A stretch of 64,000 nucleotides of DNA from the NCBI GenBank assembly GCA_902363145.1, contig CABIZB010000003.1, forward strand, positions 124,001-188,000. Direction: 5' to 3'. The translations under genes and the position numbers were made by a program. The notes under the pieces were generated by a model. That model did no database searches, was not told the DNA's origin, and worked only from the letters and a program-made list of their open reading frames with translations. Source of the stretch: Oscillospiraceae bacterium. GTDB taxonomy: Bacteria > Bacillota > Clostridia > Oscillospirales > Ruminococcaceae. This document shows positions 42,139 through 52,436 of the stretch, piece by piece; position 1 is the first letter of the stretch; each line of letters opens with the position of its first letter.

Positions 42139-44727
42139 TTATTCAAATGCAGAACCATCTGCGCACAATATATTTGTGCGTTTTGCACATATAAGCTCTG
42201 CCTTAACGTTATTTTCGGCACAGTATGCCGCAAATGCGTCGGTAAAGATAGCCGCATTAAGGTTGAGCTCCAGCCCCGCAGGCAGCCTTATATCAACATA
42301 CACGCTGTCGCCCTCCGAAACGCCTTTTATCTCCACATACGGCTTGATATCAACAGTTATCATACCCTTTTTCTTGGAGCGCTTTTCCACTTCTATCTTT
42401 TCCTGCGCCATAAAGCTGTCAAGGGCAGCCTTTACATCAACCATGCTGCCGCTGTAGGTCAGGGTATATTCCGCAAAGCCTATCTCCTTGTTGAGATGAA
42501 CGGGTGCAGCCGCTCCCACAGCGCAAAGCCCCTCGGGAAGCTCGCCGTTCAGCCTGCTGACTATCTCCTCAAAGGAAATATCCTCCACGATGTAAAAGTC
42601 CATCGGCTCCATTGTGCCCTCAACGCCCAGCGACAGGGCAAGGGGGAAGTTCAGGTATATTCTTGGATTGAAGCCCTCAGAATACCACACAGGCAGTTCC
42701 GACCTTTTCAGTGCCCTCTGCATTGCTCTGAGCAGGTCAAGGTGAGATATATATACCGCTCTCCCCTTTTTCTCAAAGAACACACGCACGGGCTTCTTGT
42801 TTGCAAGCGGCTCACCGTGAGGCACTTCGGCTGTTGCCTGAGCAGGCACAGGGCTTGTGAGAGCACCGCTCTTTTCATCGGCAAAGCATTCTTTTCCCGC
42901 AGCCTTGTTCACGCCGCAGCCCGAGCAGCCCTCACGGCAGTTTCTCGTCGCAATACCCTCGTGAGCCTTTTTGTTCTCACGGATAAGGAACTCCTTTGTG
43001 ACCATATAGTCAAGATGCTCCCAGGGCATCTGCTCATCATATGCGGAGCCACGGTGGGAATAGAACTCAATGTCGGTATTCGTATCGGCAAACGCCTGCA
43101 TCCACGCATCGAAGTTATAAAGCTCGTCCCAGCCGTCAAACTTGCAGCCCAGCTCCCATGCACGCTTTATTACCGCTCCCTGCCGCCTGTCGCCCTTGGC
43201 AAGAGCCGCTTCAAGAACGCTTATCTTGTAATTATGGTAGCTTACGTTGATGTATCGCTTGCCCTTTACGCAGTCAAGCAGCAGCTTCTGGCGGCGGTTT
43301 ATCTCGTCAACGGATATCTGCGGCTCAAACTGGAAAGGTGTAAATGGCTTTGGCACAAAGGTGGCGCAGCTGATGGAAATGCTCAGCTTCTGACCTCTCG
43401 GTCTGTCCTTCATATTAAAGTACAGGTCTGCTATGCGCTTGGCAAGGTCGGCTATGCCGATGATGTCCTCGTCCGTTTCGGTGGGAAGTCCCAGCATGAA
43501 ATAAAGCTTTACTCCCGCATATCCGCCCTCGAAAGCCGTGCGGCAGGCAGACATTATCTCATCTTCCGTGAGATTTTTGTTGATAACATCACGGAGACGT
43601 GCCGTTCCCGCTTCCGGCGCAAAGGTAAGTCCGCTTTTTCTTACCTTGGAAAGCTGCTCCATAAGCTCCTTGTTGAAGCGGTCGATACGCATGGAGGGCA
43701 GCGCAAGATTTATCCTCTCGCCCTCGGTGTAGCCCGTCATCTTGGAAAGCACGCCCTCGATATCGTAATGGTCGCTGGTGCTCAGCGATGCAAGTGACAG
43801 CTCCTCATAGCCCGATGAGCTGCAAAGACATTTTGCTTCTTTTAATATAGTATCCGCACTTTTCTCTCTGAACGGGCGGTAGATAAAGCCTGCCTGACAG
43901 AAACGGCAGCCACGTATGCAGCCTCTCAGCACCTCAACCACGGAGCGGTCGTGAACTATCTCGGAAAAGGGAATAACGAACTTTTCGGGATAGAACACCT
44001 TGTCAAAGTCGGCAATGATGCGCTTTGTAACCTTTTCGGGCACGCCTGCACGGTTGGGAACAACGCTTTCTATCCTGCCGTCCTCCTTGTAGGAAACGTC
44101 ATAGAAGGACGGAACATATATGCCGCCTATCTGTGCAGCCCTTTCAAGGAAGCTCTGCTTTGTGTATTCGCCGGACTTTTTCATCTGCTCGTAAAGCTCC
44201 ATCAGCTCAAGGTTGGCTTCCTCGCCCTCGCCGATAACAAACAGGTCGATAAAATCGCACAGGGGTTCGGGATTGCATACGCAGGGGCCGCCCGCAATTA
44301 CAATGGGGTCATCTTCACTGCGTTCAGCCGCCGGCACAGGCAGACCTGCCAGGTCAAGCATATTCAGGATATTTGTGTAGCAAAGCTCGTACTGAATAGT
44401 AAAGCCGATGAAATCGAACTCCTTTATGGGGTCAAGGCTCTCCAGACCGTAAAGGGGTATGTCATTTTCACGCATGAGCGCCTCGTAATCGGGCCACGGC
44501 GCAAAAACACGCTCGCACCACCAGTTCTCACGGGCATTTTTCAGGGAGTATAGTATTTTCATGCCGATGTGGGACATTCCCACGTCGTATGCGTCGGGGA
44601 AGCAGAAAGCAAAGCGCACATCTACCTTGCTTTTATCCTTTACAACGCTGTTGAACTCTCCGCCGATGTATCTTGAGGGGGATTTAACTTTAAGCAGTTG
44701 CTTCTGAATTTTTTCTTTAAGTTCCAT
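42139..44727 (-). CDS. B12-binding-type radical SAM protein fused to DUF2344
   Basis: 862 residues. N-terminal B12-binding-like Rossmann part (about 1-200; CFPDAYDVGMSHIGMKILY), radical SAM barrel with the cluster motif CIRGCRFC (Cys-x3-Cys-x2-Cys, about 278) and LTFAPEAGTARLRDVINK, then from about 640 a DUF2344 domain (VRVFFEKKGRAVYISHLDLLRAMQRAL and FSEGFNPR-like GFNPRIYLNF). These two families (TIGR03960 and DUF2344/TIGR03936) are linked or fused across Clostridia and are thought to act on rRNA, tRNA or ribosomal protein; the reaction is not known. A Cys-rich linker (CREGCSGCGVNKAAGKEC) joins the halves. Co-transcribed after the HAD gene. Confidence 0.92.
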   Translation of the reverse strand: MELKEKIQKQLLKVKSPSRYIGGEFNSVVKDKSKVDVRFAFCFPDAYDVGMSHIGMKILYSLKNARENWWCERVFAPWPDYEALMRENDIPLYGLESLDPIKEFDFIGFTIQYELCYTNILNMLDLAGLPVPAAERSEDDPIVIAGGPCVCNPEPLCDFIDLFVIGEGEEANLELMELYEQMKKSGEYTKQSFLERAAQIGGIYVPSFYDVSYKEDGRIESVVPNRAGVPEKVTKRIIADFDKVFYPEKFVIPFSEIVHDRSVVEVLRGCIRGCRFCQAGFIYRPFREKSADTILKEAKCLCSSSGYEELSLASLSTSDHYDIEGVLSKMTGYTEGERINLALPSMRIDRFNKELMEQLSKVRKSGLTFAPEAGTARLRDVINKNLTEDEIMSACRTAFEGGYAGVKLYFMLGLPTETDEDIIGIADLAKRIADLYFNMKDRPRGQKLSISISCATFVPKPFTPFQFEPQISVDEINRRQKLLLDCVKGKRYINVSYHNYKISVLEAALAKGDRRQGAVIKRAWELGCKFDGWDELYNFDAWMQAFADTNTDIEFYSHRGSAYDEQMPWEHLDYMVTKEFLIRENKKAHEGIATRNCREGCSGCGVNKAAGKECFADEKSGALTSPVPAQATAEVPHGEPLANKKPVRVFFEKKGRAVYISHLDLLRAMQRALKRSELPVWYSEGFNPRIYLNFPLALSLGVEGTMEPMDFYIVEDISFEEIVSRLNGELPEGLCAVGAAAPVHLNKEIGFAEYTLTYSGSMVDVKAALDSFMAQEKIEVEKRSKKKGMITVDIKPYVEIKGVSEGDSVYVDIRLPAGLELNLNAAIFTDAFAAYCAENNVKAELICAKRTNILCADGSAFE

Positions 44728-44754
44728 TATTAGTTCCTTTCGGAATATTCCACG

Positions 44755-45558
44755 TCATATTTTCAGCTCGGGGATATGAGCTTTTATCTCACGGACAACG
44801 CCGTTATCATCATTTGAGGGGGCAATATAATGCGCCGCACTTTTAAGCTGCGGGTGAGCATTTTCCATGGCAAAGCTGTATTTGCAGCAGCTCATCATCT
44901 CATAGTCGTTAAGATAATCGCCGAAAACCATTGCCTCGTCATAGCCTGCGCCAAGCCTTTCCATAAGCTTTGTTACGGCAGTGCCCTTGTTGACCGTTTT
45001 TCCCACGATATCCACCCAGCAGGTGTTTGAAAGGATAACGTTGAAATCATCGGAAAAGCGCTTCATTGCAGGATAGACCTGCATTTCGGCGTTCTTGTCA
45101 AAAAGGGCTATCTTGATTATCCTGTCGCCGTCCGGTATCACGCTGAAGTCATTCACCGTTTTCAGGCGGGCGCAGTAGGTGTTGCAGCTGTCGGAAAAAT
45201 CCTTGTCGCTGTCAGCCACATATGCGCAGTTCTCTCCCGAAAGCAGGATACGCACGCCCTTGTCGTAAAGCTTCTCCGCCTCATGCACCATGGCAAGAAC
45301 ATCATCGGCGGGCATGGGCAGGGAGTAGATAAGCTGACCCTTTTCATATGCCACGCCGCCGTTTTCGGCAATGAACATCATCTTGTCACGTACGGGCATA
45401 AAAAGCTTTTCAACGCCGTAATACTGCCTGCCGGAAGCGGCGGCAAAGGTGATGCCCATATCATAAAGCTTTTCCACCAGCTCCATAAAGCCGTCGGGAA
45501 GAGCATGACTGCTGTTCAGAAGTGTGCCGTCAAGATCGGCGGCGATAAATTTTATCAT
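44755..45558 (-). CDS. HAD superfamily Cof-type phosphatase
   Basis: 267 residues from the ATG at 45558 (AGAGAGGATC upstream). Cof/IIB subclass: motif I AADLDGTLLNS (nucleophile Asp), motif II AAASGRQYYG, motif III Lys in KGTAVTKL and motif IV VFGDYLNDYEMM, with the large IIB cap between motifs II and III. Probably dephosphorylates sugar phosphates or FMN-like compounds. First of a two-gene unit with the radical SAM gene 27 bp downstream. Confidence 0.93.
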   Translation of the reverse strand: MIKFIAADLDGTLLNSSHALPDGFMELVEKLYDMGITFAAASGRQYYGVEKLFMPVRDKMMFIAENGGVAYEKGQLIYSLPMPADDVLAMVHEAEKLYDKGVRILLSGENCAYVADSDKDFSDSCNTYCARLKTVNDFSVIPDGDRIIKIALFDKNAEMQVYPAMKRFSDDFNVILSNTCWVDIVGKTVNKGTAVTKLMERLGAGYDEAMVFGDYLNDYEMMSCCKYSFAMENAHPQLKSAAHYIAPSNDDNGVVREIKAHIPELKI

Positions 45559-45591
45559 CTGAGATCCTCTCTTCAAAAAAGTTTCCGAATA

Positions 45592-45620
45592 ATTATAGCA
45601 TATCGCAGGGAATAATTCAA
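45592..45620 (-). promoter_or_regulatory. Promoter of HAD / radical SAM unit
   Basis: Minus strand TTGAAT, 17 bp, TATAAT. Confidence 0.75.
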
Positions 45621-45693
45621 CGGATAATTATAAACAGCAATGCGCCGCTGATATGCCAAATATGAACAAAATGTAAAATTTAGCATTCTGCTC

Positions 45694-45722
45694 TTGATTT
45701 TGCCAAAGGAAAGGTATATACT
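45694..45722 (+). promoter_or_regulatory. htpG promoter
   Basis: TTGATT, 17 bp, TATACT, immediately followed by the CIRCE element. Confidence 0.82.
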
Positions 45723-45726
45723 AATA

Positions 45727-45753
45727 TTAGCACTCGAAAAGAAAGAGTGCTAA
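45727..45753 (+). promoter_or_regulatory. CIRCE element (HrcA operator)
   Basis: Perfect consensus TTAGCACTC, 9 nt, GAGTGCTAA, at the transcription start of htpG. The HrcA repressor binds this site in groE and dnaK operons and is released on heat shock. Confidence 0.95.
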
Positions 45754-45829
45754 CACTTGTAAGATGAAAGTGCTAAAATCCACTGCTTCCGTTCGGGAAC
45801 AGTACATTTACATAAAAGGATGTGTTATT

Positions 45830-47734
45830 ATGGCTGAAACAAAACAGTTCAAAGCAGAATCCAAGCGTCTGCTTGATATGATGATCAACTCCATTTATAC
45901 TCACAAGGAAATATTCCTCCGTGAGCTTATCTCCAACGCCAGCGATGCTATCGACAAGCTGTATTTCAAGTCTCTTACTGATGACAAGGTTGGCATGAAC
46001 AAGGACGATTTCAAGATTGAGATAACCGCCGACAAGGAAAACAAGGTGCTCACTATCTCCGATAACGGTATCGGTATGACCGCCGATGAGCTGGAAAACA
46101 ACCTTGGTATCATCGCAAACAGCGGCTCCTTCAAGTTCAAGAACGAGAACGAAAAGACAGACGATGTTGATATCATCGGTCAGTTCGGCGTAGGCTTCTA
46201 CTCCGCTTTCATGGTAGCAAAGGAAGTTGAGGTCCGTTCCAAGGCTTACGGTTCCGACAAGGCTTATATGTGGAAGTCCAGCGGCGCTGACGGCTACACC
46301 ATTGAAGAGTGCGACAAGGACAGCGTTGGTACAGAAATTCGCCTGACCCTCAAGGACGACACCGAAACCGAGTGCTATGACGAGTATCTTGAAGCCTCCA
46401 CCATCAAGGAGCTTGTAAAGAAATACTCCGACTATATCCGCTTCCCCATCAAGATGGACGTGGAAAAGACTAAGAGAAAGGCTGACGCCAAGGAGGATGA
46501 TTATTCCGACGACGCTTACGAGACCGTTATCGAGAATGAGACCCTCAACAGCATGGTCCCCCTCTGGAGAAAGAACAAGAACGAGCTTAAACCCGAGGAT
46601 TACAACAACTTCTACAAGGAAAAGTTCTTCGACTACACCGACCCTCTCAAATATATCCACTCCAAGATCGAGGGTACCGTTACATATGATTCCCTGCTGT
46701 TCATTCCCGCAAGAGCGCCTTTCAACTTCTACTCCAAGGACTACGAAAAGGGTCTGCAGCTTTATTCCAGCGGCGTGCTTATCTCCGACAAGTGCGCTGA
46801 CCTGCTCCCCGACTACTTCTCATTTGTAAGAGGTCTGGTAGATTCCGCAGACCTGTCGCTGAACATCTCCCGTGAAATGCTCCAGCACGATCACCAGCTC
46901 AAAACCATTGCAAAGTCCATTGAAAAGACGATCAAGAGCGAGCTGAAAAAGATGCTCAACAACGAGCGTGAAAAGTACGAGCAGTTCTGGAAGACCTTCG
47001 GTATCCAGATAAAGTTCGGCGTTTACGACAATTACGGCAGAGACAAGAACGCTGTTGAGGATCTGCTGATGTTCACCTCCTCCCACGAAAACAAGCTCAC
47101 CACCCTTGATGAGTATGTTTCCAGAATGAAGGAAGAACAGAAGTACATCTACTATGCCGCAGGCGACAGCGTTGAGAAGATACAGGCTCTCCCCCAGACC
47201 GAGCTGCTTCGTGACAAGGGTTATGAGATACTTTACCTCACCGATAACGTGGACGAGTTTGCTGTTAAGGTGCTCATGCGCCACGGCGACAAGGAGTTCA
47301 GGAACGTTTCCGAGGGTGATCTTGGCATTGACACCGAGGCTGAAAAGGAAGAGACCAAGAAGCTTGCCGAGGAAAACAAGGATATGCTCTCATTCATCAC
47401 CGCAGCCCTTGATGGCAAGGTAAAGGAAACAAAGATATCCGACAAGCTGAAATCTCACCCTGTCTGCATCTCCAGCTCCGGTCAGATCTCCCTTGAAATG
47501 GAGAAGATACTCAACCAGAATCCTCAGAACGAGAAAGTCAAGTCCGAAAAAGTCCTGGAGATCAACCCCAACCACAAGATATTTGCCGCAATGCAGAAGC
47601 TTTACGGCGAGGACAAGGAAAAGTTCAAGGATTACGCATCTATCCTCTACGATCAGGCACTGCTCATCGAGGGTATGCAGATCGAAGACCCTGTTGAATT
47701 TTCCAACAAGATATGCGCACTTATGGCTGAATAA
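45830..47734 (+). CDS. htpG: Hsp90-family chaperone HtpG
   Basis: 634 residues from the ATG at 45830 (AAAAGGATG 7 nt upstream). GHKL ATPase domain (about 1-235): [36 protein letters not shown] and GTEIRL; middle domain with [14 protein letters not shown] [13 protein letters not shown] and the catalytic Arg; C-terminal dimer domain (HKIFAAM). Length is normal. Control by a CIRCE site means the HrcA regulon; in B. subtilis htpG is not under HrcA. Confidence 0.97.
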   Translation: MAETKQFKAESKRLLDMMINSIYTHKEIFLRELISNASDAIDKLYFKSLTDDKVGMNKDDFKIEITADKENKVLTISDNGIGMTADELENNLGIIANSGSFKFKNENEKTDDVDIIGQFGVGFYSAFMVAKEVEVRSKAYGSDKAYMWKSSGADGYTIEECDKDSVGTEIRLTLKDDTETECYDEYLEASTIKELVKKYSDYIRFPIKMDVEKTKRKADAKEDDYSDDAYETVIENETLNSMVPLWRKNKNELKPEDYNNFYKEKFFDYTDPLKYIHSKIEGTVTYDSLLFIPARAPFNFYSKDYEKGLQLYSSGVLISDKCADLLPDYFSFVRGLVDSADLSLNISREMLQHDHQLKTIAKSIEKTIKSELKKMLNNEREKYEQFWKTFGIQIKFGVYDNYGRDKNAVEDLLMFTSSHENKLTTLDEYVSRMKEEQKYIYYAAGDSVEKIQALPQTELLRDKGYEILYLTDNVDEFAVKVLMRHGDKEFRNVSEGDLGIDTEAEKEETKKLAEENKDMLSFITAALDGKVKETKISDKLKSHPVCISSSGQISLEMEKILNQNPQNEKVKSEKVLEINPNHKIFAAMQKLYGEDKEKFKDYASILYDQALLIEGMQIEDPVEFSNKICALMAE

Positions 47735-47764
47735 TCTGTGTGCATAAACATATTGTAAACGTGA

Positions 47765-47800
47765 ATATCCCGACAGTTTTACCGCTGTCGGGATATTTTT
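47765..47800 (+). terminator. htpG terminator
   Basis: Perfect 12-bp stem ATATCCCGACAG / CTGTCGGGATAT followed by TTTTTG. Confidence 0.92.
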
Positions 47801-47801
47801 G

Positions 47802-47830
47802 TTGACAAACTTATTAAGACTTTGTATAAT
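47802..47830 (+). promoter_or_regulatory. Promoter of SUKH-3 gene pair
   Basis: TTGACA, 17 bp, TATAAT: perfect consensus, right after the htpG terminator. Confidence 0.9.
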
Positions 47831-47863
47831 AAGGTAAGACAATATATTTAGGAGGAGAGCATA

Positions 47864-48388
47864 ATGTTAACAGACATAGCAAAACAGCAACTCAGAAAAG
47901 CAGGCTGGTATGAGGGAAGAAAAATTGATCTTTCCAAATATGAAGAGGCATATGCGGAAGTTGGCTGCAAATTATTTCCGGCTGCAAGAAAGTTCCTTGA
48001 AGAATATGGCGATTTAGATATACAGGATAAATATATTTCCACAGCCACGTATGAGAACGGTGACCATTTTATAGTTATTAACAGGAGTCTAATTGATGTT
48101 GCATATTGTTGCTATCCCAGGGATTTAGAACTTGAAAAAATGGTCGATGAATTGTTTCACCAGAAAATATTGAGAGTAGGAGCAATAGACCACGGAAATA
48201 TAGATATATACATTTCAGAAGATGGACGATTCTTTGTTAATTGGCATAGTGTTGGGCTTTGGGCAGAAAATTCCGACCAGCTTTGGAATGAGTACTATGG
48301 TGAAGACTATGGTTGGGCAACTTGGAATGATTTAAAAGCCGGAAAGGGCAGGACTATGTTTAAGAAAGAAATAGAAAAATACTTATAG
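47864..48388 (+). CDS. SUKH-3-like immunity protein, copy 1
   Basis: 174 residues; AGGAGGAGAG 5 nt before the ATG. The N-terminus AKQQLRKAGWYEGRKIDLSKYEEAY followed by FPAARKFLEEYGDL is the SUKH-3 pattern (Ala-Gly-Trp ... Gly-Arg ... Phe-Leu-x2-Tyr-Gly-x-Leu). SUKH proteins mostly neutralise secreted or injected polymorphic toxins. The end is distinctive: SDQLWNEYYGEDYG. No toxin, transporter or Rhs/LXG gene is beside it, so it would act as an orphan immunity gene. The DNA is visibly richer in A+T than the flanking genes, which suggests transfer. Confidence 0.78.
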   Translation: MLTDIAKQQLRKAGWYEGRKIDLSKYEEAYAEVGCKLFPAARKFLEEYGDLDIQDKYISTATYENGDHFIVINRSLIDVAYCCYPRDLELEKMVDELFHQKILRVGAIDHGNIDIYISEDGRFFVNWHSVGLWAENSDQLWNEYYGEDYGWATWNDLKAGKGRTMFKKEIEKYL

Positions 48389-48456
48389 TATTTGAAGCCC
48401 TGCCTTAATTGCAAAAACGTTTGCAGAACTAATAAATGAAAAAGGAGAGAAGTGAC

Positions 48457-48969
48457 ATGTTATTAGACATAGCAAAACAGCAGCTCAGAAAAGCAGGCTG
48501 GTATGAGGGAAGAAAAATTGACCTTACCAAATATGAAGAAGCATATGCAAAAATCGGCTGTGAAATATTTCCTGCTGCAAGGAAATTTCTTGAAGAGTAT
48601 GGAGATCTGCATTTTTATGACAAATGTGAGGCACTTGACCTGAAAAAGGGATATTACATAAATGAAAGTTCAACTGAACTTGTGTATTGTTGCAGTCGCA
48701 GAGACAATGAACTTGAAGAAATGGTAGAAAATCTGTTCGGACAAAAAACACTCAGAGTTGGATTGATAGATTGCGGTAATATCTATATCTCTATTTCAGA
48801 AGACGGAAGATTTTTTGTTAACTGGTATTTTGATGGACTTCGGGCAGAAAATTCAGACCAGCTTTGGAATGAATACTATGGCGAGGACTATGGCAGGGCA
48901 AGTTGGGAAGATCTAAAAGCCGGCAAAGGCAGGACTATGAGAAAAAAGCAAATAGAAAAATACTTATAA
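48457..48969 (+). CDS. SUKH-3-like immunity protein, copy 2
   Basis: 170 residues from the ATG at 48457, chosen because AAAGGAGAG lies 8 nt upstream and the start then aligns with copy 1; a Met seven codons earlier has no site. Roughly 70% identical to copy 1 by hand alignment; nearly identical at the N-terminus and last 45 residues, divergent around residues 52-75 (four residues shorter) and at scattered sites. The pattern suggests duplication followed by change in a toxin-contact region. Probably co-transcribed with copy 1. Confidence 0.78.
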   Translation: MLLDIAKQQLRKAGWYEGRKIDLTKYEEAYAKIGCEIFPAARKFLEEYGDLHFYDKCEALDLKKGYYINESSTELVYCCSRRDNELEEMVENLFGQKTLRVGLIDCGNIYISISEDGRFFVNWYFDGLRAENSDQLWNEYYGEDYGRASWEDLKAGKGRTMRKKQIEKYL

Positions 48970-48982
48970 CGGTCAGAAAAAC

Positions 48983-49019
48983 AAAAAACTGAGAAGGAAA
49001 ACTCCTTCTCAGTTTTTTC
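48983..49019. terminator. Bidirectional terminator, SUKH-3 pair / purA
   Basis: Perfect 16-bp palindromic stem (AAAAAACTGAGAAGGA and its complement) with a 4-nt loop. It serves the convergent SUKH-3 and purA transcripts. Confidence 0.92.
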
Positions 49020-49044
49020 ATGCCATATGGCTTATAAGCGGTGA

Positions 49045-50319
<1,275 letters not shown>

Positions 50320-50382
50320 TTAAAATTCCTCATTTCTTGAATGAAATATTTTCAGGAAGCGGATTTTCCGCATTACTATATT

Positions 50383-50411
50383 ATTATAACAAATTGTCTC
50401 CCCTCTGTCAA
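50383..50411 (-). promoter_or_regulatory. purA promoter
   Basis: Minus strand TTGACA, 17 bp, TATAAT: perfect consensus. The 68-bp repeats lie upstream of it, not in the purA leader. Confidence 0.87.
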
Positions 50412-50428
50412 TAGTAAAAAAGTAAAAA

Positions 50429-50496
50429 GCGGCGTGTCGCCGCCTCCATCCGTAAGTTATTTAAGTTGGGACTATTTCATCTGCAGCTCGGTAACT
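50429..50496. repeat. Structured 68-bp repeat, unit 1
   Basis: Starts with the hairpin GCGGCG-TGT-CGCCGC, then CCTCCATCCGTA, an AT-rich stretch, and GGGACTATTTCATCTGCAGC plus TCGGTAACT. A second unit lies 97 bp on. Non-coding on both strands. Confidence 0.75.
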
Positions 50497-50525
50497 GTTA
50501 TTAGTAGATATTTTCTAAAATGCAG

Positions 50526-50593
50526 GACGGCATGTTGCCGCCTCCACCCGTACTTTAATATATGGGGACTATTTCATTTGCGGCTCGGTGACT
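50526..50593. repeat. Structured 68-bp repeat, unit 2
   Basis: Same length and order as unit 1, with the hairpin CGGCA-TGT-TGCCG (a G-C pair replaced by A-T), CCTCCACCCGTA and GGGACTATTTCATTTGCGGC plus TCGGTGACT. It ends 12 bp from the stop of the small membrane-protein gene. Confidence 0.75.
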
Positions 50594-50605
50594 TTATACA
50601 ATCTC

Positions 50606-50908
50606 CTATGTTCTCTCCCCCGATGTATTGCAGACAGTGCACAGCCTTGGGATGCCGTTGTCACAGGCAAAGCGGCGGCATATCTCGGCCGTTTCGCTGT
50701 TTTCATCGGCACAGCAGACGATTATATCACATTCCGCTGTGGCAAGGCGGCGGAGCAAAAGCTCTATATTATCTGCGCTGTCGTCGGCGAATATAAGTAT
50801 CCTCTGCCTGAAAGGCTTATCCGCTCCCCGCAGGGCCGACACTGCCGACAGGCACATTATAACAGCCGAAAATATGAAAACAACAGCGGTCTCATAAGCT
50901 ATATCCAT
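50606..50908 (-). CDS. Small single-helix membrane protein after trkH
   Basis: 100 residues from the ATG at 50908 (CGGAGGTG 5 nt upstream). N-terminal membrane helix (about 5-24; AVVFIFSAVIMCLSAVSAL), then a soluble alpha/beta domain: RQRILIFADDSADNIELLLRRL, DIIVCCADENSETAEICRRFACDNG. This resembles short Clostridial unknown proteins with an ILxx(x)D-IE ... D-x2-T-x-EIC pattern, but I cannot assign a function. It follows trkA and trkH; the hairpin in front of it holds its ribosome site, so its output may be set by RNA folding. Confidence 0.65.
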   Translation of the reverse strand: MDIAYETAVVFIFSAVIMCLSAVSALRGADKPFRQRILIFADDSADNIELLLRRLATAECDIIVCCADENSETAEICRRFACDNGIPRLCTVCNTSGERT

Positions 50909-50911
50909 AAA

Positions 50912-50954
50912 AACACCTCCGTATTTCATATTATGATGAAAACACGGAGGTGTT
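50912..50954 (-). promoter_or_regulatory. Hairpin sequestering the ribosome site after trkH
   Basis: Perfect 11-bp stem AACACCTCCGT / ACGGAGGTGTT with an inner TTTCAT / ATGAAA stem, 7 bp after the trkH stop. The 3' arm contains the full Shine-Dalgarno GGAGGTG of the next gene and is followed by TTTATG, so it could also terminate. Confidence 0.7.
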
Positions 50955-50960
50955 CGGATA

Positions 50961-52394
50961 TTATTTTTTCCATGTTGCGGGAGCAAACAAGAGCAGCATG
51001 GGGAAAAGCTCCAGTCTGCCTGCCAGCATATCAAAGATAAGTATTAGCTTTGTAGGCGAGGACATAAAGCCGAAATTCTGAATGGGGCCGACCATTTCAA
51101 GGCCGGGGCCAACGTTATTGAGCGTTGCGGCTACAGCGGTGAAGTTCGTTATCAGGTCATAGTTATCGAAGGACATAACGCCCATTGAGATAACGAAAAC
51201 CATTATATAGCAGACCATATACACATTTACCGAGCGCACGGTCTCGTGGTCGATGGCGTGGGAATCAACGGTTATCTTACGCACCTGCTTGGGGTGGATC
51301 ATAACGCTGAGTTCCTTTGCCATGCTCTTGAAGAGAATGATTATTCTCGATACCTTTATGCCGCCGCCCGTACTTCCTGCGCAGGCGCCGATGAACATTA
51401 TCAGCACGATGATAGTTCTGGAAAGCTCGGGCCACATGTCAAAGTCAGCTGTGGAAAATCCCGTTGTGGAAACTATTGAAGCCACGGTGAATGAAGCATT
51501 TCTCAAAGCATCTCCCACACTGGGGAAAAGGTGCCTGATGTTCAAAGTTATGACGGTTATGGCGGAAATGACGATAAGCGCAAACACTTTCAGCTCGCTG
51601 TTGAACACCTCTTTCAGCTTGCCTGTTATCAGCAGATAATAGGAGCTGAAATTTATGGAGAATATGAGCATAAATACCGTAACGATAATTTGCAGTGCGG
51701 GAGAAAAGCTTGCAAAGCTGTCATTCCTGAAGCCGAATCCGCCTGTGCCTGCTGTGGAAAAAGAGGTGTTCAGTGCATCGAACACTCTCATTCCGCCTAT
51801 GAGCAGAACAATGAACTCAGCAAAGGTCAGCACAAAGTATATGGAATAAAGTATCATTGCGGTGGTCTTTACTCTGGGAACAAGCTTGCTTACCGAGGGG
51901 CCGGGGCTTTCCGCTTTCATGATGTGCATATTCTGTCCGCCGCTGAGGGGAACGAACGCCATTATAAAGACCAGCACGCCCATGCCGCCTACCCAGTGGG
52001 TGAAGCTTCGCCAGATAAGTATGGCTTTGGGAAGTGTCTCTACCTCTCCGAGAACTGTTGCTCCCGTTGTGGTGAAACCCGAGACCGTCTCGAACAGTGC
52101 GTCAACGAAATTGGGTATCACGCCCGAGATATAAAAGGGCAGTGCGCCGAAAAGACTGAGCACTATCCAGCTGAGGGACACTATAACATAGCCCTCACGG
52201 GAATAAAGCGCCTTGTTTTCCGGCTTTTTCATTATAAGCAGTCCGCCGCATATAAGGCAAAGCCCTGCGGATATGAGAAAATCCGCCAGCACTGCCTCGC
52301 CGTAAACCACAGCGGTTATAATAGGCACTAAAAAAAACAGCGCTTCAAAAATAAGTATCCAGCCCAGGATATTGAGAATCATTTTAAAATTCAT
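50961..52394 (-). CDS. trkH: Potassium uptake protein TrkH/KtrB
   Basis: 477 residues. Membrane pore subunit with four M1-P-M2 repeats; selectivity-loop regions include VSGFTTTGATVL, STAGTGGFGF, STTGFSTADF and AATLNNVGPGLE, each with the filter Gly. About ten hydrophobic helices. It partners with the TrkA protein encoded upstream, 43 bp away, so the two form an operon. Confidence 0.95.
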   Translation of the reverse strand: MNFKMILNILGWILIFEALFFLVPIITAVVYGEAVLADFLISAGLCLICGGLLIMKKPENKALYSREGYVIVSLSWIVLSLFGALPFYISGVIPNFVDALFETVSGFTTTGATVLGEVETLPKAILIWRSFTHWVGGMGVLVFIMAFVPLSGGQNMHIMKAESPGPSVSKLVPRVKTTAMILYSIYFVLTFAEFIVLLIGGMRVFDALNTSFSTAGTGGFGFRNDSFASFSPALQIIVTVFMLIFSINFSSYYLLITGKLKEVFNSELKVFALIVISAITVITLNIRHLFPSVGDALRNASFTVASIVSTTGFSTADFDMWPELSRTIIVLIMFIGACAGSTGGGIKVSRIIILFKSMAKELSVMIHPKQVRKITVDSHAIDHETVRSVNVYMVCYIMVFVISMGVMSFDNYDLITNFTAVAATLNNVGPGLEMVGPIQNFGFMSSPTKLILIFDMLAGRLELFPMLLLFAPATWKK

Positions 52395-52436
52395 ATGTGT
52401 GGCTGCCTTTGCAAGAGCAAAAGCAAAACTCCTTCC

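Noticed and set aside
47864..48969. Toxin-antitoxin pair made of the two tandem genes
   Set aside because: The two are close paralogues of one family, not two different partners.
50341..50600. purA riboswitch
   Set aside because: The strong purA promoter lies downstream of the repeats, so they would not be in its leader.
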